Assembly: GCF_011303555.1 (NCBI RefSeq) | Contig: NZ_CP049868.1 | Location: 1,364,001 to 1,428,000, forward strand | Direction of reading: 5' to 3' | Source of the DNA: Pedobacter sp. HDW13 | GTDB taxonomy: Bacteria > Bacteroidota > Bacteroidia > Sphingobacteriales > Sphingobacteriaceae | DNA: 64,000 nucleotides | Shown: positions 36,255-44,598 of the stretch, piece by piece | How the letters are laid out: each line of letters begins with the position of its first letter | How positions within the stretch are numbered: the first letter of the stretch is position 1 | Position numbers and translations under genes: made by a program | The notes under the pieces: generated by a model | What the model was told of the DNA's origin: nothing | What the model saw: only the letters and a program-made list of their open reading frames with translations | Databases searched by the model: none

Positions 36255-36360
36255 TGTTAAATTTTATAATTTCTTATAAAATGGTTAACCAAAGCAAGAA
36301 AGTATGTTAAAGCAACCCCTTCATCATGATAACTTTTGCTCCTGGATTTGGCAGCTAACA

Positions 36361-36392
36361 AAAAAGCCTTCCAGATTTACCTGAAAGACTTT
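36361..36392 (-). terminator. intrinsic terminator of the small His/Lys-rich gene
   Basis: 12-bp stem with two G-T pairs (arms 36363-36374 and 36381-36392) and a 6-base loop, followed by a T-run on the minus strand, 10 bases after the stop codon at 36402. Confidence 0.65.
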
Positions 36393-36401
36393 CTTATTTT
36401 T

Positions 36402-36572
36402 TTAAGCTTTAGCTATTTTTTTCGTCTGCTTTTTATGATGATGGTGTTTATGGCCTTTTTTGGTTTGCGATTTTTCGGTACCGGTTTTTGCCGGAGTGGT
36501 GGTTTGAGCGCTTACGGTGTTAATGGTAAAAGCGGCTACTAATGCGATTACTAAAACTTTAATTGCTTTCAT
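36402..36572 (-). CDS. small secreted His/Lys-rich protein
   Basis: 56 residues. A clear signal peptide (MKAIKVLVIALVAAFTINTV, cleavage after VSA near residue 22) is followed by a 34-residue mature peptide made mostly of Lys, Thr, Gln and a GHKHHHHKK cluster. The polyhistidine stretch suggests metal binding; the positive charge suggests contact with envelope polymers or nucleic acid. A terminator follows directly, which supports a real, separately transcribed gene. I know no named family for it; similar short exported Lys/His-rich peptides are seen in Bacteroidota. Confidence 0.7.
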   Translation of the reverse strand: MKAIKVLVIALVAAFTINTVSAQTTTPAKTGTEKSQTKKGHKHHHHKKQTKKIAKA

Positions 36573-36649
36573 TTTTAATTGATTAATGATGAATAAACCT
36601 TGTTATTTTGTTTATTAAATCTCGAAAATCAATATGAAGATTTTATGAA

Positions 36650-37042
36650 CTAAGGCAGATCGAAAGCGAATGTATAATTCAATCTTTTTCCACTTAACAC
36701 ATATTCGGAAACTACTTTTCCCTCAACCAGGATTTTGTATTCTGCCCTGGATTCTGATTTGGATTTTGCTAATGTTTCGAGCTGGACATGGGTACCGGAT
36801 TTTAGAGTAAAGGTCTTCTGCCAACTACCTGTTACATTTTCCTGTTCTACCAGTTTTCCATTATCACCAGTATAAATTGCGTTTCCGGTTAAGCGTTGCC
36901 CAAAATTGGCCTGATAAACTACAGTGTAACTTTCCCGTTTTGGAATATCTAATTTACCTTTCGACATAGAATGGTTCGAAGTCATAACCAGGCAGCTGCT
37001 CAAAGTAAGCGTGAGCAAAAAACAATAGAAAATATTTTTCAT
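36650..37042 (-). CDS. small lipoprotein of unknown function
   Basis: 130 residues from the ATG at 37042 (MKNIFYCFLLTLTLSSC), with the lipobox LSSC at Cys17. The longer frame beginning at 37159 runs back through a hairpin repeat and is rejected. The mature part is predicted all-beta (VVYQANFGQRLTGNAIY, KVVSEYVLSGKRLNYTF) and faintly recalls the small beta-sandwich of MmpS-like proteins, without a firm match. It is alone on its strand between repeats. Confidence 0.6.
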   Translation of the reverse strand: MKNIFYCFLLTLTLSSCLVMTSNHSMSKGKLDIPKRESYTVVYQANFGQRLTGNAIYTGDNGKLVEQENVTGSWQKTFTLKSGTHVQLETLAKSKSESRAEYKILVEGKVVSEYVLSGKRLNYTFAFDLP

Positions 37043-37097
37043 ATAATAAGGTTTAGAACAAGATGACGACGATTTTAAAAAAAGGGTTGCAGACAAT

Positions 37098-37171
37098 AAT
37101 TTTGAATGGGAGAATTTTGATGGATTGAATAAACAACATTCACTCATTCCATCACTCAATCATTCAAAATT
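37098..37171. repeat. hairpin repeat (TTTTGAATG family), second copy
   Basis: Arms 37098-37108 (AATTTTGAATG) and 37161-37171 (CATTCAAAATT) are perfectly inverted, with further GATTGAAT/CATTCAC-like units between them. The right side matches the element at 9504-9519 (TCAATCATTCAAAATT at 37156-37171). It lies between the lipoprotein and VF530 genes. Confidence 0.55.
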
Positions 37172-37178
37172 CAATTAT

Positions 37179-37397
37179 CTACACAAAAGTATCCAGATAT
37201 AAATCTTCTACTTTTTTACGTGCCCAGGGCATTCTTCTTAAAAATTTCAAGCTCGATTTGATGCTTTGGTTATTATTAAAGCAATCAATCCTGATGAGTG
37301 ATCCCAGTTTTTCCCATCCATAATGTGCCTGAAGATCGGTTACAATTTTTTCTAAAGTAATACCATGTAAGGGATTGTTTTTTTGCTGTTCGGCCAT
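37179..37397 (-). CDS. VF530 family (DUF2132) small DNA-binding-like protein
   Basis: 72 residues. The sequence [20 protein letters not shown] followed by [20 protein letters not shown] and [16 protein letters not shown] matches the VF530/DUF2132 family, a small helical fold proposed to bind DNA. Length is standard. A TAACTTTG -7 box ends 4 bases before the ATG, inside the 20-base gap after the methyltransferase gene. Role in the cell unknown. Confidence 0.8.
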   Translation of the reverse strand: MAEQQKNNPLHGITLEKIVTDLQAHYGWEKLGSLIRIDCFNNNQSIKSSLKFLRRMPWARKKVEDLYLDTFV

Positions 37398-37417
37398 TGG
37401 GCAAAGTTAAGGCAAAA

Positions 37418-38029
37418 TTATTGAGGTTTATACTGTGCCATCCAAACATTCGCACCACCACAATCCGGGTCGTTCACCTGATGCAGAAGCACTACAAACT
37501 GATTGGCTCGCAGCAACGAGTGGTATTCTGCCGTATCTAATGATGCATGGAACAGGTTTTCTCCTCCATTCATGCCCCAGGCTTCTCCGCTTTCGGTACC
37601 AGAGGTAAACAACAAAATACCATCTGGGTTCAGGTGATCTTTGAAAACTTTGAACATGGCGGGCTGATCTGCTGCAGGCAAATGAAAGAAACTATGCCAG
37701 GCAATAACAACATCAAATTTTTCATCCAAATGTAACCCGCGCATATCATGTAGTATCAATCGGGTACCGGGGAAATTAGCCCGGGCCAATTCAATCATCT
37801 TTTCGCTTCCATCGATGCCCAAAACATTTACATTGTGGTTAATGAAATATTCTAATATGGGTTTTCCGGTACCGCAGCCTACATCCAACATGCTGGCATT
37901 TGGTGGAAGTTGTTCAATTATTGGGGCCAAATAAACGCGTTCCACCGAATCGGCATAGCGGTTTTCGGCAAACCAATCGCCTATTTTATTGTATACCTGA
38001 TAAACGTTTTTGCGTTCTCCGTTTTCCAT
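37418..38029 (-). CDS. class I SAM-dependent methyltransferase
   Basis: 203 residues. The SAM-binding motif MLDVGCGTGKPILEYF is at about residues 46-61, followed by VLGIDGSEKMIELARANFPG (acidic residue after beta2) and FDVVIAWHSFFHLP (motif IV). The substrate is unknown. It lies 4 bases downstream of the Rid gene, so the two are one unit. Nothing shows whether the product is a small molecule or macromolecule. Confidence 0.82.
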   Translation of the reverse strand: MENGERKNVYQVYNKIGDWFAENRYADSVERVYLAPIIEQLPPNASMLDVGCGTGKPILEYFINHNVNVLGIDGSEKMIELARANFPGTRLILHDMRGLHLDEKFDVVIAWHSFFHLPAADQPAMFKVFKDHLNPDGILLFTSGTESGEAWGMNGGENLFHASLDTAEYHSLLRANQFVVLLHQVNDPDCGGANVWMAQYKPQ

Positions 38030-38033
38030 CAGT

Positions 38034-38441
38034 TTAGCCTATTGCAGTTGCATCAATTTCAATTAACATCCCTTTTAATGCCAAACGTTGTATCGGAATA
38101 AGTGTATTTACCGGAAATTTTAAGTCAGGCCATATTTTAGTCGATTCTTCAATCAATACCTGATGTTTCTCATCATCGTAATCTACCACCAAAGTGCTGA
38201 GCTTAGCAATATTTTCCATTTTTAAACCTTTGCTAGCTAATGCAATGGCTATATTTTCGAAAACAATGGATACCTGCGTTCTGAAATCGGCACTTAAAAT
38301 GCCATCAATCCTGCTACCGCCTTGTCCGGCAACAAATACCAGCTGGCTCCAGGCCGGAACTGCGGCAACATGCGAGTAGCCATGCGGGCGGGGATCATAA
38401 ATTCCTTCGGGATTGGTTATTTCTAATAATGAAGTGCTCAT
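38034..38441 (-). CDS. Rid (RidA/YjgF) family protein
   Basis: 135 residues. The fold of enamine/imine deaminases: LVFVAGQGGSRIDGILSADF and the TQVSIVFENIAIALASKG helix are typical. The C-terminal part (PVNTLIPIQRLALKGMLIEI) aligns with the family's IPVxxLA-GxxxEIE ending, but the arginine used by canonical RidA (R105 region) seems replaced by Gln-Arg. This suggests one of the Rid subgroups rather than true RidA. Cotranscribed with the methyltransferase gene. Confidence 0.78.
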   Translation of the reverse strand: MSTSLLEITNPEGIYDPRPHGYSHVAAVPAWSQLVFVAGQGGSRIDGILSADFRTQVSIVFENIAIALASKGLKMENIAKLSTLVVDYDDEKHQVLIEESTKIWPDLKFPVNTLIPIQRLALKGMLIEIDATAIG

Positions 38442-38504
38442 AAGTATAATTTTATTGCTAAGCTAAGCGATATAACAGATTAATCCGTCGGTACTTTGCA
38501 ATAA

Positions 38505-38541
38505 AAAAAGCCTCCAGATCTTCAGGACCGGGAGGCTTTTT
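38505..38541 (-). terminator. intrinsic terminator after the M1 peptidase gene
   Basis: 11-bp stem (arms 38505-38515 and 38531-38541, AAAAAGCCTCC/GGAGGCTTTTT) with T-run on the minus strand, 16 bases after the stop at 38557. Confidence 0.8.
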
Positions 38542-38556
38542 GTGGATAGCAACAGC

Positions 38557-40542
38557 TTAATTACCTGTGGCTGTCCAGGTATTGTTATCCGGGTTCGAAT
38601 CTGGCAATACTTTATTTGGATCTAAAGTTACCGATTCTATTGCTTCAGTTGTTGGGTAACGCACCAACCAACTGGTGTTTTTCATCCAAACATCAACAGG
38701 TACTTTTACGATATCTGTTTTACCGCTTTTGGTTTTAATCTGCAGAATGATTGGCATTGGCATTTTCTCGAGGTTTACCACTTTAATGTTATAACCTGTT
38801 ATTTTATCGCCATCTTTAACGGCTTCAACAGTTGTAATGCCCTGATCCATTTTCCAACTGTTTAACCACCAGCTTCTCCAGAACCAGGCTAAATCTTCGC
38901 CTGCGCCGTTTTCCATTGAGCGGAAGAAATCGAAAGGTGTTGGATGTTTAAATGCCCAGTTTTTAATGTACTGGCGGAAAGCATAATCGAAACGGTCTTC
39001 ACCTAAAATCTGGTTTCTTAAAATATCTAAGCCCCAACCCGGTTTGCTGTACAGGTTAACACCAATATTGCGTTCGGCCATTCCATCAGGCATTAGCATA
39101 ATATTTTCGAAAATCGGATTACCGATCACATTCTTACCAATTCTATTTAAATCAGTTGGTGCACTGGCATACTCTCCATTATTGAAGCTGCTTTTAGAAA
39201 TACCATTGATGAAGGTATTAAAGCCTTCATCCATCCAGCCATATTTGCGCTCGTTCGAACCTACAATCATCGGGAACCAGGTATGGCCAAATTCATGGTC
39301 AATTACACCCCAGGCACTTCCTTTTTTAGCTTTCCAACCACAAAACACAATACCCGGATATTCCATACCACCAATGTTGGTTGCTACGTTAACGGCCATT
39401 GGATACGGGTATTCGAACCATTTTGATGAATAATGTTCGATTGTAGATTTTACATATTCTACACCACGGCCGTAACCATCAACACCATTACTTTCAACCG
39501 GCTGTGCCGAAACAGCTAAACCTGTTTTACCGCTTGGCAGTTTATATCTTGCAGCATCTAAAACAAAAGATTTTGATGAAGCCCAGGCTGCATCGCGTGC
39601 ATTTATGATTTTAAATTTCCAGGTTAATTTATCTTTCGCCGGGCGGGATGCCGGATCTGTAACCTCAGCTTCTGTACGGATATGCACAGTAGCATCGCTC
39701 GTTTTAGCTGCATTCCACCTTTGTAATTGCGTTGGTGTAAAAACTTCAGATGGATTTAACAACTCGCCAGAGCCCATAACGATGTGGCTTGCCGGAGCAG
39801 TAATGGCAAAATTGATATCGCCATACTCACAGTAAAACTCACCTCCGCCCCAGTAAGGCAAAGTATTCCAGCCAATTACGTCATCATACACCGACATGCG
39901 TGGAAACCATTGTGCAATGGCAAAAATTTCACCATTTTTTGTAGTTAAATGTCCGGTTCTGTCCGATCCTTCTTTAGGTACGATATACGAATAATCCATT
40001 TTAATGGTTACGATATCGCCATTTGGAGCCATTGGCTGATCTAAACGAATCTGCATACGGGTATCTTCTACCAAAGAAGTAAATTTTACTGCAGCAGCTT
40101 TTTGCGACACGGTGATGTTCTGGATTTTATAGCCGCCATCAAATTTTTCGCCTTGCGCACCATAACGGCTACGCGAAGGGGTAATGGCATAACCTCGAGA
40201 AGTTTCTTTAAAGGTGTTCTGATCTAACTGCAACCACAAATAAGGCAATTTATCGGGACTATTATTTTTATAGGTAATGGTTACTGTTCCGCTAACCGTG
40301 TTTTTAGTTTCATCGAGATTGGCGGTAATATTATAATCTACACGGTTTTGCCAGTACTTAGGACCTGGTGCACCGATAGCTGATCGGAATTCATTTCCGT
40401 TTTGAGTATAAAATAGTGGTCCAAATGCCTCAGCTGGGTTATAATTGCTGGTTGGCGCAGGGCTGGTAGCCTGTTGGGCTGAAGCTGAAAAAGCAAAAGC
40501 ACAACAAACCACACAAAATGTAAATAGTTTATTCATATTCAT
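38557..40542 (-). CDS. exported M1 family metallopeptidase
   Basis: 661 residues from the ATG at 40542 ([13 protein letters not shown]); the ATG two codons later is equally possible, and the frame upstream of it is not protein-like. Signal peptide ends near SASAQ. An N-terminal aminopeptidase-N-like beta domain is followed by the catalytic zinc motif [20 protein letters not shown], with the third ligand in WMDEGFNTF (HExxH-18-E spacing). The C-terminal part includes the [10 protein letters not shown] segment of bacterial gluzincins. Likely a periplasmic or surface aminopeptidase for peptide nutrition. Confidence 0.9.
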   Translation of the reverse strand: MNMNKLFTFCVVCCAFAFSASAQQATSPAPTSNYNPAEAFGPLFYTQNGNEFRSAIGAPGPKYWQNRVDYNITANLDETKNTVSGTVTITYKNNSPDKLPYLWLQLDQNTFKETSRGYAITPSRSRYGAQGEKFDGGYKIQNITVSQKAAAVKFTSLVEDTRMQIRLDQPMAPNGDIVTIKMDYSYIVPKEGSDRTGHLTTKNGEIFAIAQWFPRMSVYDDVIGWNTLPYWGGGEFYCEYGDINFAITAPASHIVMGSGELLNPSEVFTPTQLQRWNAAKTSDATVHIRTEAEVTDPASRPAKDKLTWKFKIINARDAAWASSKSFVLDAARYKLPSGKTGLAVSAQPVESNGVDGYGRGVEYVKSTIEHYSSKWFEYPYPMAVNVATNIGGMEYPGIVFCGWKAKKGSAWGVIDHEFGHTWFPMIVGSNERKYGWMDEGFNTFINGISKSSFNNGEYASAPTDLNRIGKNVIGNPIFENIMLMPDGMAERNIGVNLYSKPGWGLDILRNQILGEDRFDYAFRQYIKNWAFKHPTPFDFFRSMENGAGEDLAWFWRSWWLNSWKMDQGITTVEAVKDGDKITGYNIKVVNLEKMPMPIILQIKTKSGKTDIVKVPVDVWMKNTSWLVRYPTTEAIESVTLDPNKVLPDSNPDNNTWTATGN

Positions 40543-40639
40543 GATATAATAAGGTTGTATTCGGGAGGTAAATATAAAAAATAACCACATATAGATTTAT
40601 ATGTGGTTATAATGTTACCAATAAGCTAATATTGGGTTA

Positions 40640-41380
40640 TTAATTTGCCTTTAATTTGGGCAAATCCTGTAATTTTCTTTCCTGCGGCGTTAATTTTTTC
40701 CAGGCAACAAATGCCCGCGAGATATAAAATGCATACCGGTATGGTCTTTCGGCCTTAACCAGTTCTACCGACGGGCGATAAATAATCATGAAATTTTTAA
40801 GTTCTTCACCTTCAAGCTTGGTTAGCTCGGTCACTGCTTTCGCCGTAAAGTTCTCGTCAATTTCCTGCATGTACATTTCTTTTTCTTCTAAATCGGCTTC
40901 TTTACGCTGCTGTCTTTTATATTTACCATAGCCAAGGTTTAGGTTTAAACCACCAACTTTATCCTTCATCCGTTTACGGTTAAGGTTACCGCCTGTGTTG
41001 AGTAAAGTATATTTTTCGGCTAAAGGGTCTTTTGCATCCGTAATCTGGCTGTTCATTCTTACCGCATTAATATTTACCTCCTTTAAATTATTCGTTTTAA
41101 CAGGCAAATAAATAGTCCTGTTTAACAGGTTGGTTAAATACAAAGTATCGGTGTGATAACCTACTGCAGAAAACTCGATCAGATCGCCAACATTGGCTCC
41201 AATGGCATATCTGCCTTCTTTATTGGTACTGGTTGCTTTTTTACTGTTCAGATTTCTAACGGTTACCCCAGGAAGTGAAAGTGTTTTTTTCGAAAAATCG
41301 AATACTGTACCTGTAGTTACAGTTTGTGCAAAAACGCCAATAGGCATAGCAAGCAATAGAAAAATGATTAGTTTGCGCAT
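40640..41380 (-). CDS. exported protein with carboxypeptidase-regulatory-like domain
   Basis: 246 residues from the ATG at 41380 (MRKLIIFLLLAMPIGVFAQ). Signal peptide 1-18, then a CarboxypepD_reg-like beta-sandwich (TTGTVFDFSKKTLSLPGVTV to about residue 95), as found at the N-terminus of SusC proteins but here without a receptor. The rest is charged and helical (KYKRQQRKEADLEEKEM, then ELTKLEGEELKNFM). Function unknown; widespread in Bacteroidota as a stand-alone protein. A TACTTTTG -7 box ends 3 bases before the ATG. Confidence 0.75.
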   Translation of the reverse strand: MRKLIIFLLLAMPIGVFAQTVTTGTVFDFSKKTLSLPGVTVRNLNSKKATSTNKEGRYAIGANVGDLIEFSAVGYHTDTLYLTNLLNRTIYLPVKTNNLKEVNINAVRMNSQITDAKDPLAEKYTLLNTGGNLNRKRMKDKVGGLNLNLGYGKYKRQQRKEADLEEKEMYMQEIDENFTAKAVTELTKLEGEELKNFMIIYRPSVELVKAERPYRYAFYISRAFVAWKKLTPQERKLQDLPKLKAN

Positions 41381-41448
41381 ATTCAAAAGTAATTGAGTTC
41401 TTTGTTTAAAATCTGCTTTTAACAAACTTTAACATTACAACAAATCAG

Positions 41449-41796
41449 TTAGATTAGGGTTTTTAAATAATTGTCATCGTCAAAACCTATTAATACCGCC
41501 TTGTCATTTTTTTCGATTACCGGGCGTTTAATGGCACTTGTATTTTCTTTTAAATAGGCTATAGCCAAATCCTGAGTGTTTATTGCAGCCTGCTCCTCTT
41601 TGGTTAACTTTTTCCAGGTTAATCCCTTGCGGTTAAGCACTGTTTCCCAGCCAAAAATGTTGCACCACCCATTTAATTTTTCAGTAGTAATGCCTTTTTT
41701 CTTAAAATCGTGAAATTCGAAATCGATATGGTTTGCCTTTAACCAATCGAGCGATTTTTTAACTGTGTTGCAATTTGGAATTCCGTAAACGGTCAT
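41449..41796 (-). CDS. Spx/ArsC-like thioredoxin-fold protein
   Basis: 115 residues. The thioredoxin-like ArsC/Spx family is shown by MTVYGIPNCNTVKKSLDWL (Cys9) and the later IKRPVIEKNDKAVLIGF (the RPI/V segment). There is only one cysteine at the N-terminal site, as in the YffB/Spx-MgsR group, so arsenate reduction is less likely than a redox-linked or regulatory role. It stands 69 bases upstream of the CarboxypepD protein gene on the same strand. Confidence 0.82.
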   Translation of the reverse strand: MTVYGIPNCNTVKKSLDWLKANHIDFEFHDFKKKGITTEKLNGWCNIFGWETVLNRKGLTWKKLTKEEQAAINTQDLAIAYLKENTSAIKRPVIEKNDKAVLIGFDDDNYLKTLI

Positions 41797-42037
41797 ACTA
41801 AATGATAATGATGTGAAATGGAAAATGTATTAGGGATGAGGAAAAAATCGAACCGATCTTAAATCCAACAAGCCGTTTCAAAGATAGAAAAAAATGGAAG
41901 ATGGATCATGGAATTGTACATCTCATCCTAAAATCCAATAATCCTGATCATTCGTCACATTTTTAGCCCTGTCTATCACATTTTAAATATTGGTATTATT
42001 GCACTTTGTAAAATTGTGGCCTAAACAAATCATCACA

Positions 42038-43576
42038 ATGGAAATTATTTCTGGTAACCCTACTTCCGAAAAAGCAAAAAATATTAACCAGCTGGAGTTC
42101 TGGATCTCGACTACACTGTATATCCTGGCTTTAATTAGCATTTGCACACAAACCACCTATAATTCTGGCCATTCTTATCATTTTAGCGTAAGCAGTATCG
42201 ATTACAGCGTAATGAAGAACTTTTTCCTACCTGAAATGTTCAAAATCAGTGTGGTGTATATAAGCTTTCTGCTGTTCAACTTCTGTTTTATGCCACAGCT
42301 ATCGAGAAAAAATAACATTGCATTAAATATTATTCTTTCGGTTCTGGTAACTGCCTTTTCTGTTGTGGGCTGGATGGTGGCCAATACTTATTCGCAGGCT
42401 TACCGGCTAATTGAATTCGATAATATCGATAATGCCTACGACATGCTTTTTGGCGAAGCTTTTACCTATGTATTTTTCCTGTATCTTTTGTTTAACGTTT
42501 ATGCCTTTTTTAATGAAAGGGGGCTGGAGTTATTGAATAAAATCAGCTTTTTAAGAGATTACAACCAAAATATCATTACCGAGATTTTCATTACTACAAG
42601 AATCTGGCTGATTTCGCTTTTGGTTTTTGCGGCGGTGCTTTCGTTTAGGCTTGATTATGATTTATTGGTAATCTGGCTAATTGCGCCACCAGTAAATATC
42701 CTGCTGGCTTTTTGTTCCATTTATTATATCATTCCAAACCTGCGGAAAAACCAGAAAGGTTTTGGCCGTTACTTTTGGGGCAATGTGGCTGTGAGTGCGC
42801 TCATCTCGCTCTTGTTGCTGATTATGTTGGTACCGTTTATGCGCAATGGTGAAACCGTGCCGGTTACTTTAATACTAGCTGCTATAGCCATGGTTTGCAT
42901 TACAACTCCGTTGGCCTGGTACATTTATAAAAACAAGTTCGAAAAACAGACCGAAATTCAGATGCTGAAAACCGAACTAGGCAAATCAGATGCGAGTTTA
43001 AATTTCTTAAAATCGCAGATTAATCCACATTTCTTATTCAATGCCTTAAATACTTTGTTTGGTACCGCTTTGCAGGAAAATGCAGAAAGAACGGGCGAAG
43101 GGATCCAGAAACTTGGCGATATGATGCGCTTTATGTTACACGAAAACACACTGGATAAAATTTCGCTTACCCGTGAGGTAGAGTATCTGAACAATTATAT
43201 CGATCTGCAAAAGTTACGCACTTCACGATCAGCCGATATACGGATTGAAACCCATATCGAAGAGCAGATCAATAATTTACAAATTACCCCTATGCTGCTT
43301 ATCCCCTTTATCGAAAATGCTTTTAAACATGGTATCAGTCTGCAACAATCCTCGTACATCAAAATGACTTTACAAACTAAAGAAAGTACACTGTATTTTG
43401 ATGTGAGCAACAGCATTTACATTAAGGCCGATAATGATCCTGAAAAACTAAAAAGCGGCATTGGCCTTGAAAATGTAAAACAACGCCTGTCATTGCTGTA
43501 CCCAGGCAAGCACGAATTAATTATTCGCGAAAGCGCCAATGAGTTTTTTGTGCATTTAACGTTGCAGTTGGTTTAG
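42038..43576 (+). CDS. LytS-type sensor histidine kinase
   Basis: 512 residues from the ATG at 42038 (MEIISGNPTSEKAKN); the ATG at 41990 is possible but its added residues look like leader. About eight hydrophobic segments form the membrane sensor (about 20-300). A short coiled coil leads into the His_kinase domain with the phospho-acceptor motif LKSQINPHFLFNALNTLFG. The HATPase part has LLIPFIENAFKHG (N-box) and GIGLENVKQRL (G-box). This is the family that pairs with LytTR regulators; such a gene follows at 43923, although 346 bases of repeats intervene. Confidence 0.88.
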   Translation: MEIISGNPTSEKAKNINQLEFWISTTLYILALISICTQTTYNSGHSYHFSVSSIDYSVMKNFFLPEMFKISVVYISFLLFNFCFMPQLSRKNNIALNIILSVLVTAFSVVGWMVANTYSQAYRLIEFDNIDNAYDMLFGEAFTYVFFLYLLFNVYAFFNERGLELLNKISFLRDYNQNIITEIFITTRIWLISLLVFAAVLSFRLDYDLLVIWLIAPPVNILLAFCSIYYIIPNLRKNQKGFGRYFWGNVAVSALISLLLLIMLVPFMRNGETVPVTLILAAIAMVCITTPLAWYIYKNKFEKQTEIQMLKTELGKSDASLNFLKSQINPHFLFNALNTLFGTALQENAERTGEGIQKLGDMMRFMLHENTLDKISLTREVEYLNNYIDLQKLRTSRSADIRIETHIEEQINNLQITPMLLIPFIENAFKHGISLQQSSYIKMTLQTKESTLYFDVSNSIYIKADNDPEKLKSGIGLENVKQRLSLLYPGKHELIIRESANEFFVHLTLQLV

Positions 43577-43605
43577 TTCAATGGATATTATTGATAAAAT
43601 TGAGA

Positions 43606-43718
43606 GGCTGTTTAAAAATTCACAGATCTATCAGGTGGGTGGGAACACCCACCTCAAGCGAACGCTTTGGGCGGTGTCTCCACCGCCCATTTCATATTTC
43701 GCAGAAATTTAAACAGTT
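43606..43718. repeat. MITE-like element with terminal inverted repeats and two hairpins
   Basis: Ends are near-inverted copies (CTGTTTAAAAATTC 43608-43621; GAAATTTAAACAG 43704-43716). Between them are two strong GC-rich hairpins: AGGTGGGTG-GGAA-CACCCACCT (43633-43654) and TGGGCGGTG-TCTC-CACCGCCCA (43668-43689). The structure suggests a non-autonomous mobile element or structured RNA. I cannot see a target-site duplication. Confidence 0.5.
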
Positions 43719-43768
43719 TCTGAATCTTTTGCTTCTAAAGTTATAAATTTAGGCCTTTTGTAATTTCG

Positions 43769-43850
43769 ATCCGATAGCTATCGGATGGAGCGTAATGGAG
43801 AAAACGATGAACAATGTTTAAAAGATTTCTCCGCTACGGTCGAAATGACG
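43769..43850. repeat. palindrome plus TCGAAATGACG repeat
   Basis: An 18-bp perfect palindrome (ATCCGATAGCTATCGGAT, 43769-43786) precedes TTTCTCCGCTACGGTCGAAATGACG (43826-43850). The latter is the second copy of the family also found at 9566-9590. Confidence 0.55.
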
Positions 43851-43922
43851 ATTTCTTTTAAACACTGGGGATGCTTCCTTTGTCAGCATGACAGAAAAAG
43901 TGAAAACTATTAATAAACAAAA

Positions 43923-44597
43923 ATGATCGCAATTGCCATAGATGATGAACCCATTGCATTAGATATTATAAAATCTCATGCTTCAAAAGTTCCGTTTATT
44001 ACTTTGCAGGAAACCTTTACTGATGCTTTTGCGGCCATTACTTATCTTCAACAGCACAAAATTGACCTGATTTTTCTGGACATTAAAATGCCGGATATTA
44101 GCGGGATTGATTTTTTAAAAAGTTTGAGCAAGCCGCCAATGGTTGTTTTTACCACAGCTTATACTGAACACGCTGTACAAAGTTTTGAGCTCGACGCAGT
44201 TGATTACCTCCTTAAACCCTTTTCACTTTCGCGCTTTTTAAAGGCTTGCAACAAAGCCCATGAGCTGTTTAACCTACGGAGTGACAAACAGGAGGCAAAA
44301 ACCAACCACATTTTTATAAAAGATGGTTACGAACAGGTAAAAGTAGAACTTGATGAAATTCTGTACTTCGAAGCTTCGGGTAACTATACCCAGATCCAGC
44401 TTAAAAACAAATTGCTGAGCTCGCGCATTACAATTAACGACCTGGCCGATTTGTTGCCAAAAACAGATTTTATTCGCTGTCACCGGGCCTTTATAGTGGC
44501 TAAAAATAAAATATCCAGATTTGACCGAAGCCAGATCTGGATAGATGAAAAAGTTATTCCAATTGGCGCCACCTACAGCGGCATCCAGCTTACCTAG
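43923..44597 (+). CDS. LytTR family response regulator
   Basis: 224 residues. The receiver domain (1-115) has the acidic pocket DDE (8-10), the phospho-acceptor Asp53 (LIFLDIKMP) and the conserved Lys in YLLKPFS. The LytTR DNA-binding domain (about 130-224) opens HIFIKDGYEQVKVELDEILY and contains FEASGNYTQIQL and FIRCHRAFIVAKNKI. It is the partner of the upstream LytS-type kinase and stops 2 bases before the converging macroglobulin gene. Target genes are not evident from the window. Confidence 0.92.
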   Translation: MIAIAIDDEPIALDIIKSHASKVPFITLQETFTDAFAAITYLQQHKIDLIFLDIKMPDISGIDFLKSLSKPPMVVFTTAYTEHAVQSFELDAVDYLLKPFSLSRFLKACNKAHELFNLRSDKQEAKTNHIFIKDGYEQVKVELDEILYFEASGNYTQIQLKNKLLSSRITINDLADLLPKTDFIRCHRAFIVAKNKISRFDRSQIWIDEKVIPIGATYSGIQLT

Positions 44598-44598
44598 C

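Larger units (their letters stand above)
35922..36401. other. regulatory intergenic region upstream of the sulfation operon
   Basis: 480 bases without a gene. It contains two identical palindromes CAAACGTTTG (36072 and 36245), a second inverted repeat GCGTAAT/ATTACGC (36045-36071) next to the first palindrome, and the terminator of the neighbouring small gene (36361-36392). No exact TAnnTTTG promoter stands out. Confidence 0.55.
43577..43922. other. repeat island between kinase and regulator genes
   Basis: 346 bases with no gene. It carries, in order, a MITE-like element (43606-43718), an 18-bp palindrome (43769-43786), a TCCGCTACGGTCGAAATGACG repeat (43826-43850) and a partial GTCAGCATGAC half-repeat (about 43880-43892). 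These are listed separately. Confidence 0.7.

Noticed and set aside
36336..36542. 68-codon plus-strand frame over the small secreted peptide gene
   Set aside because: The minus-strand reading has a clear signal peptide and a terminator; the plus frame is its shadow.
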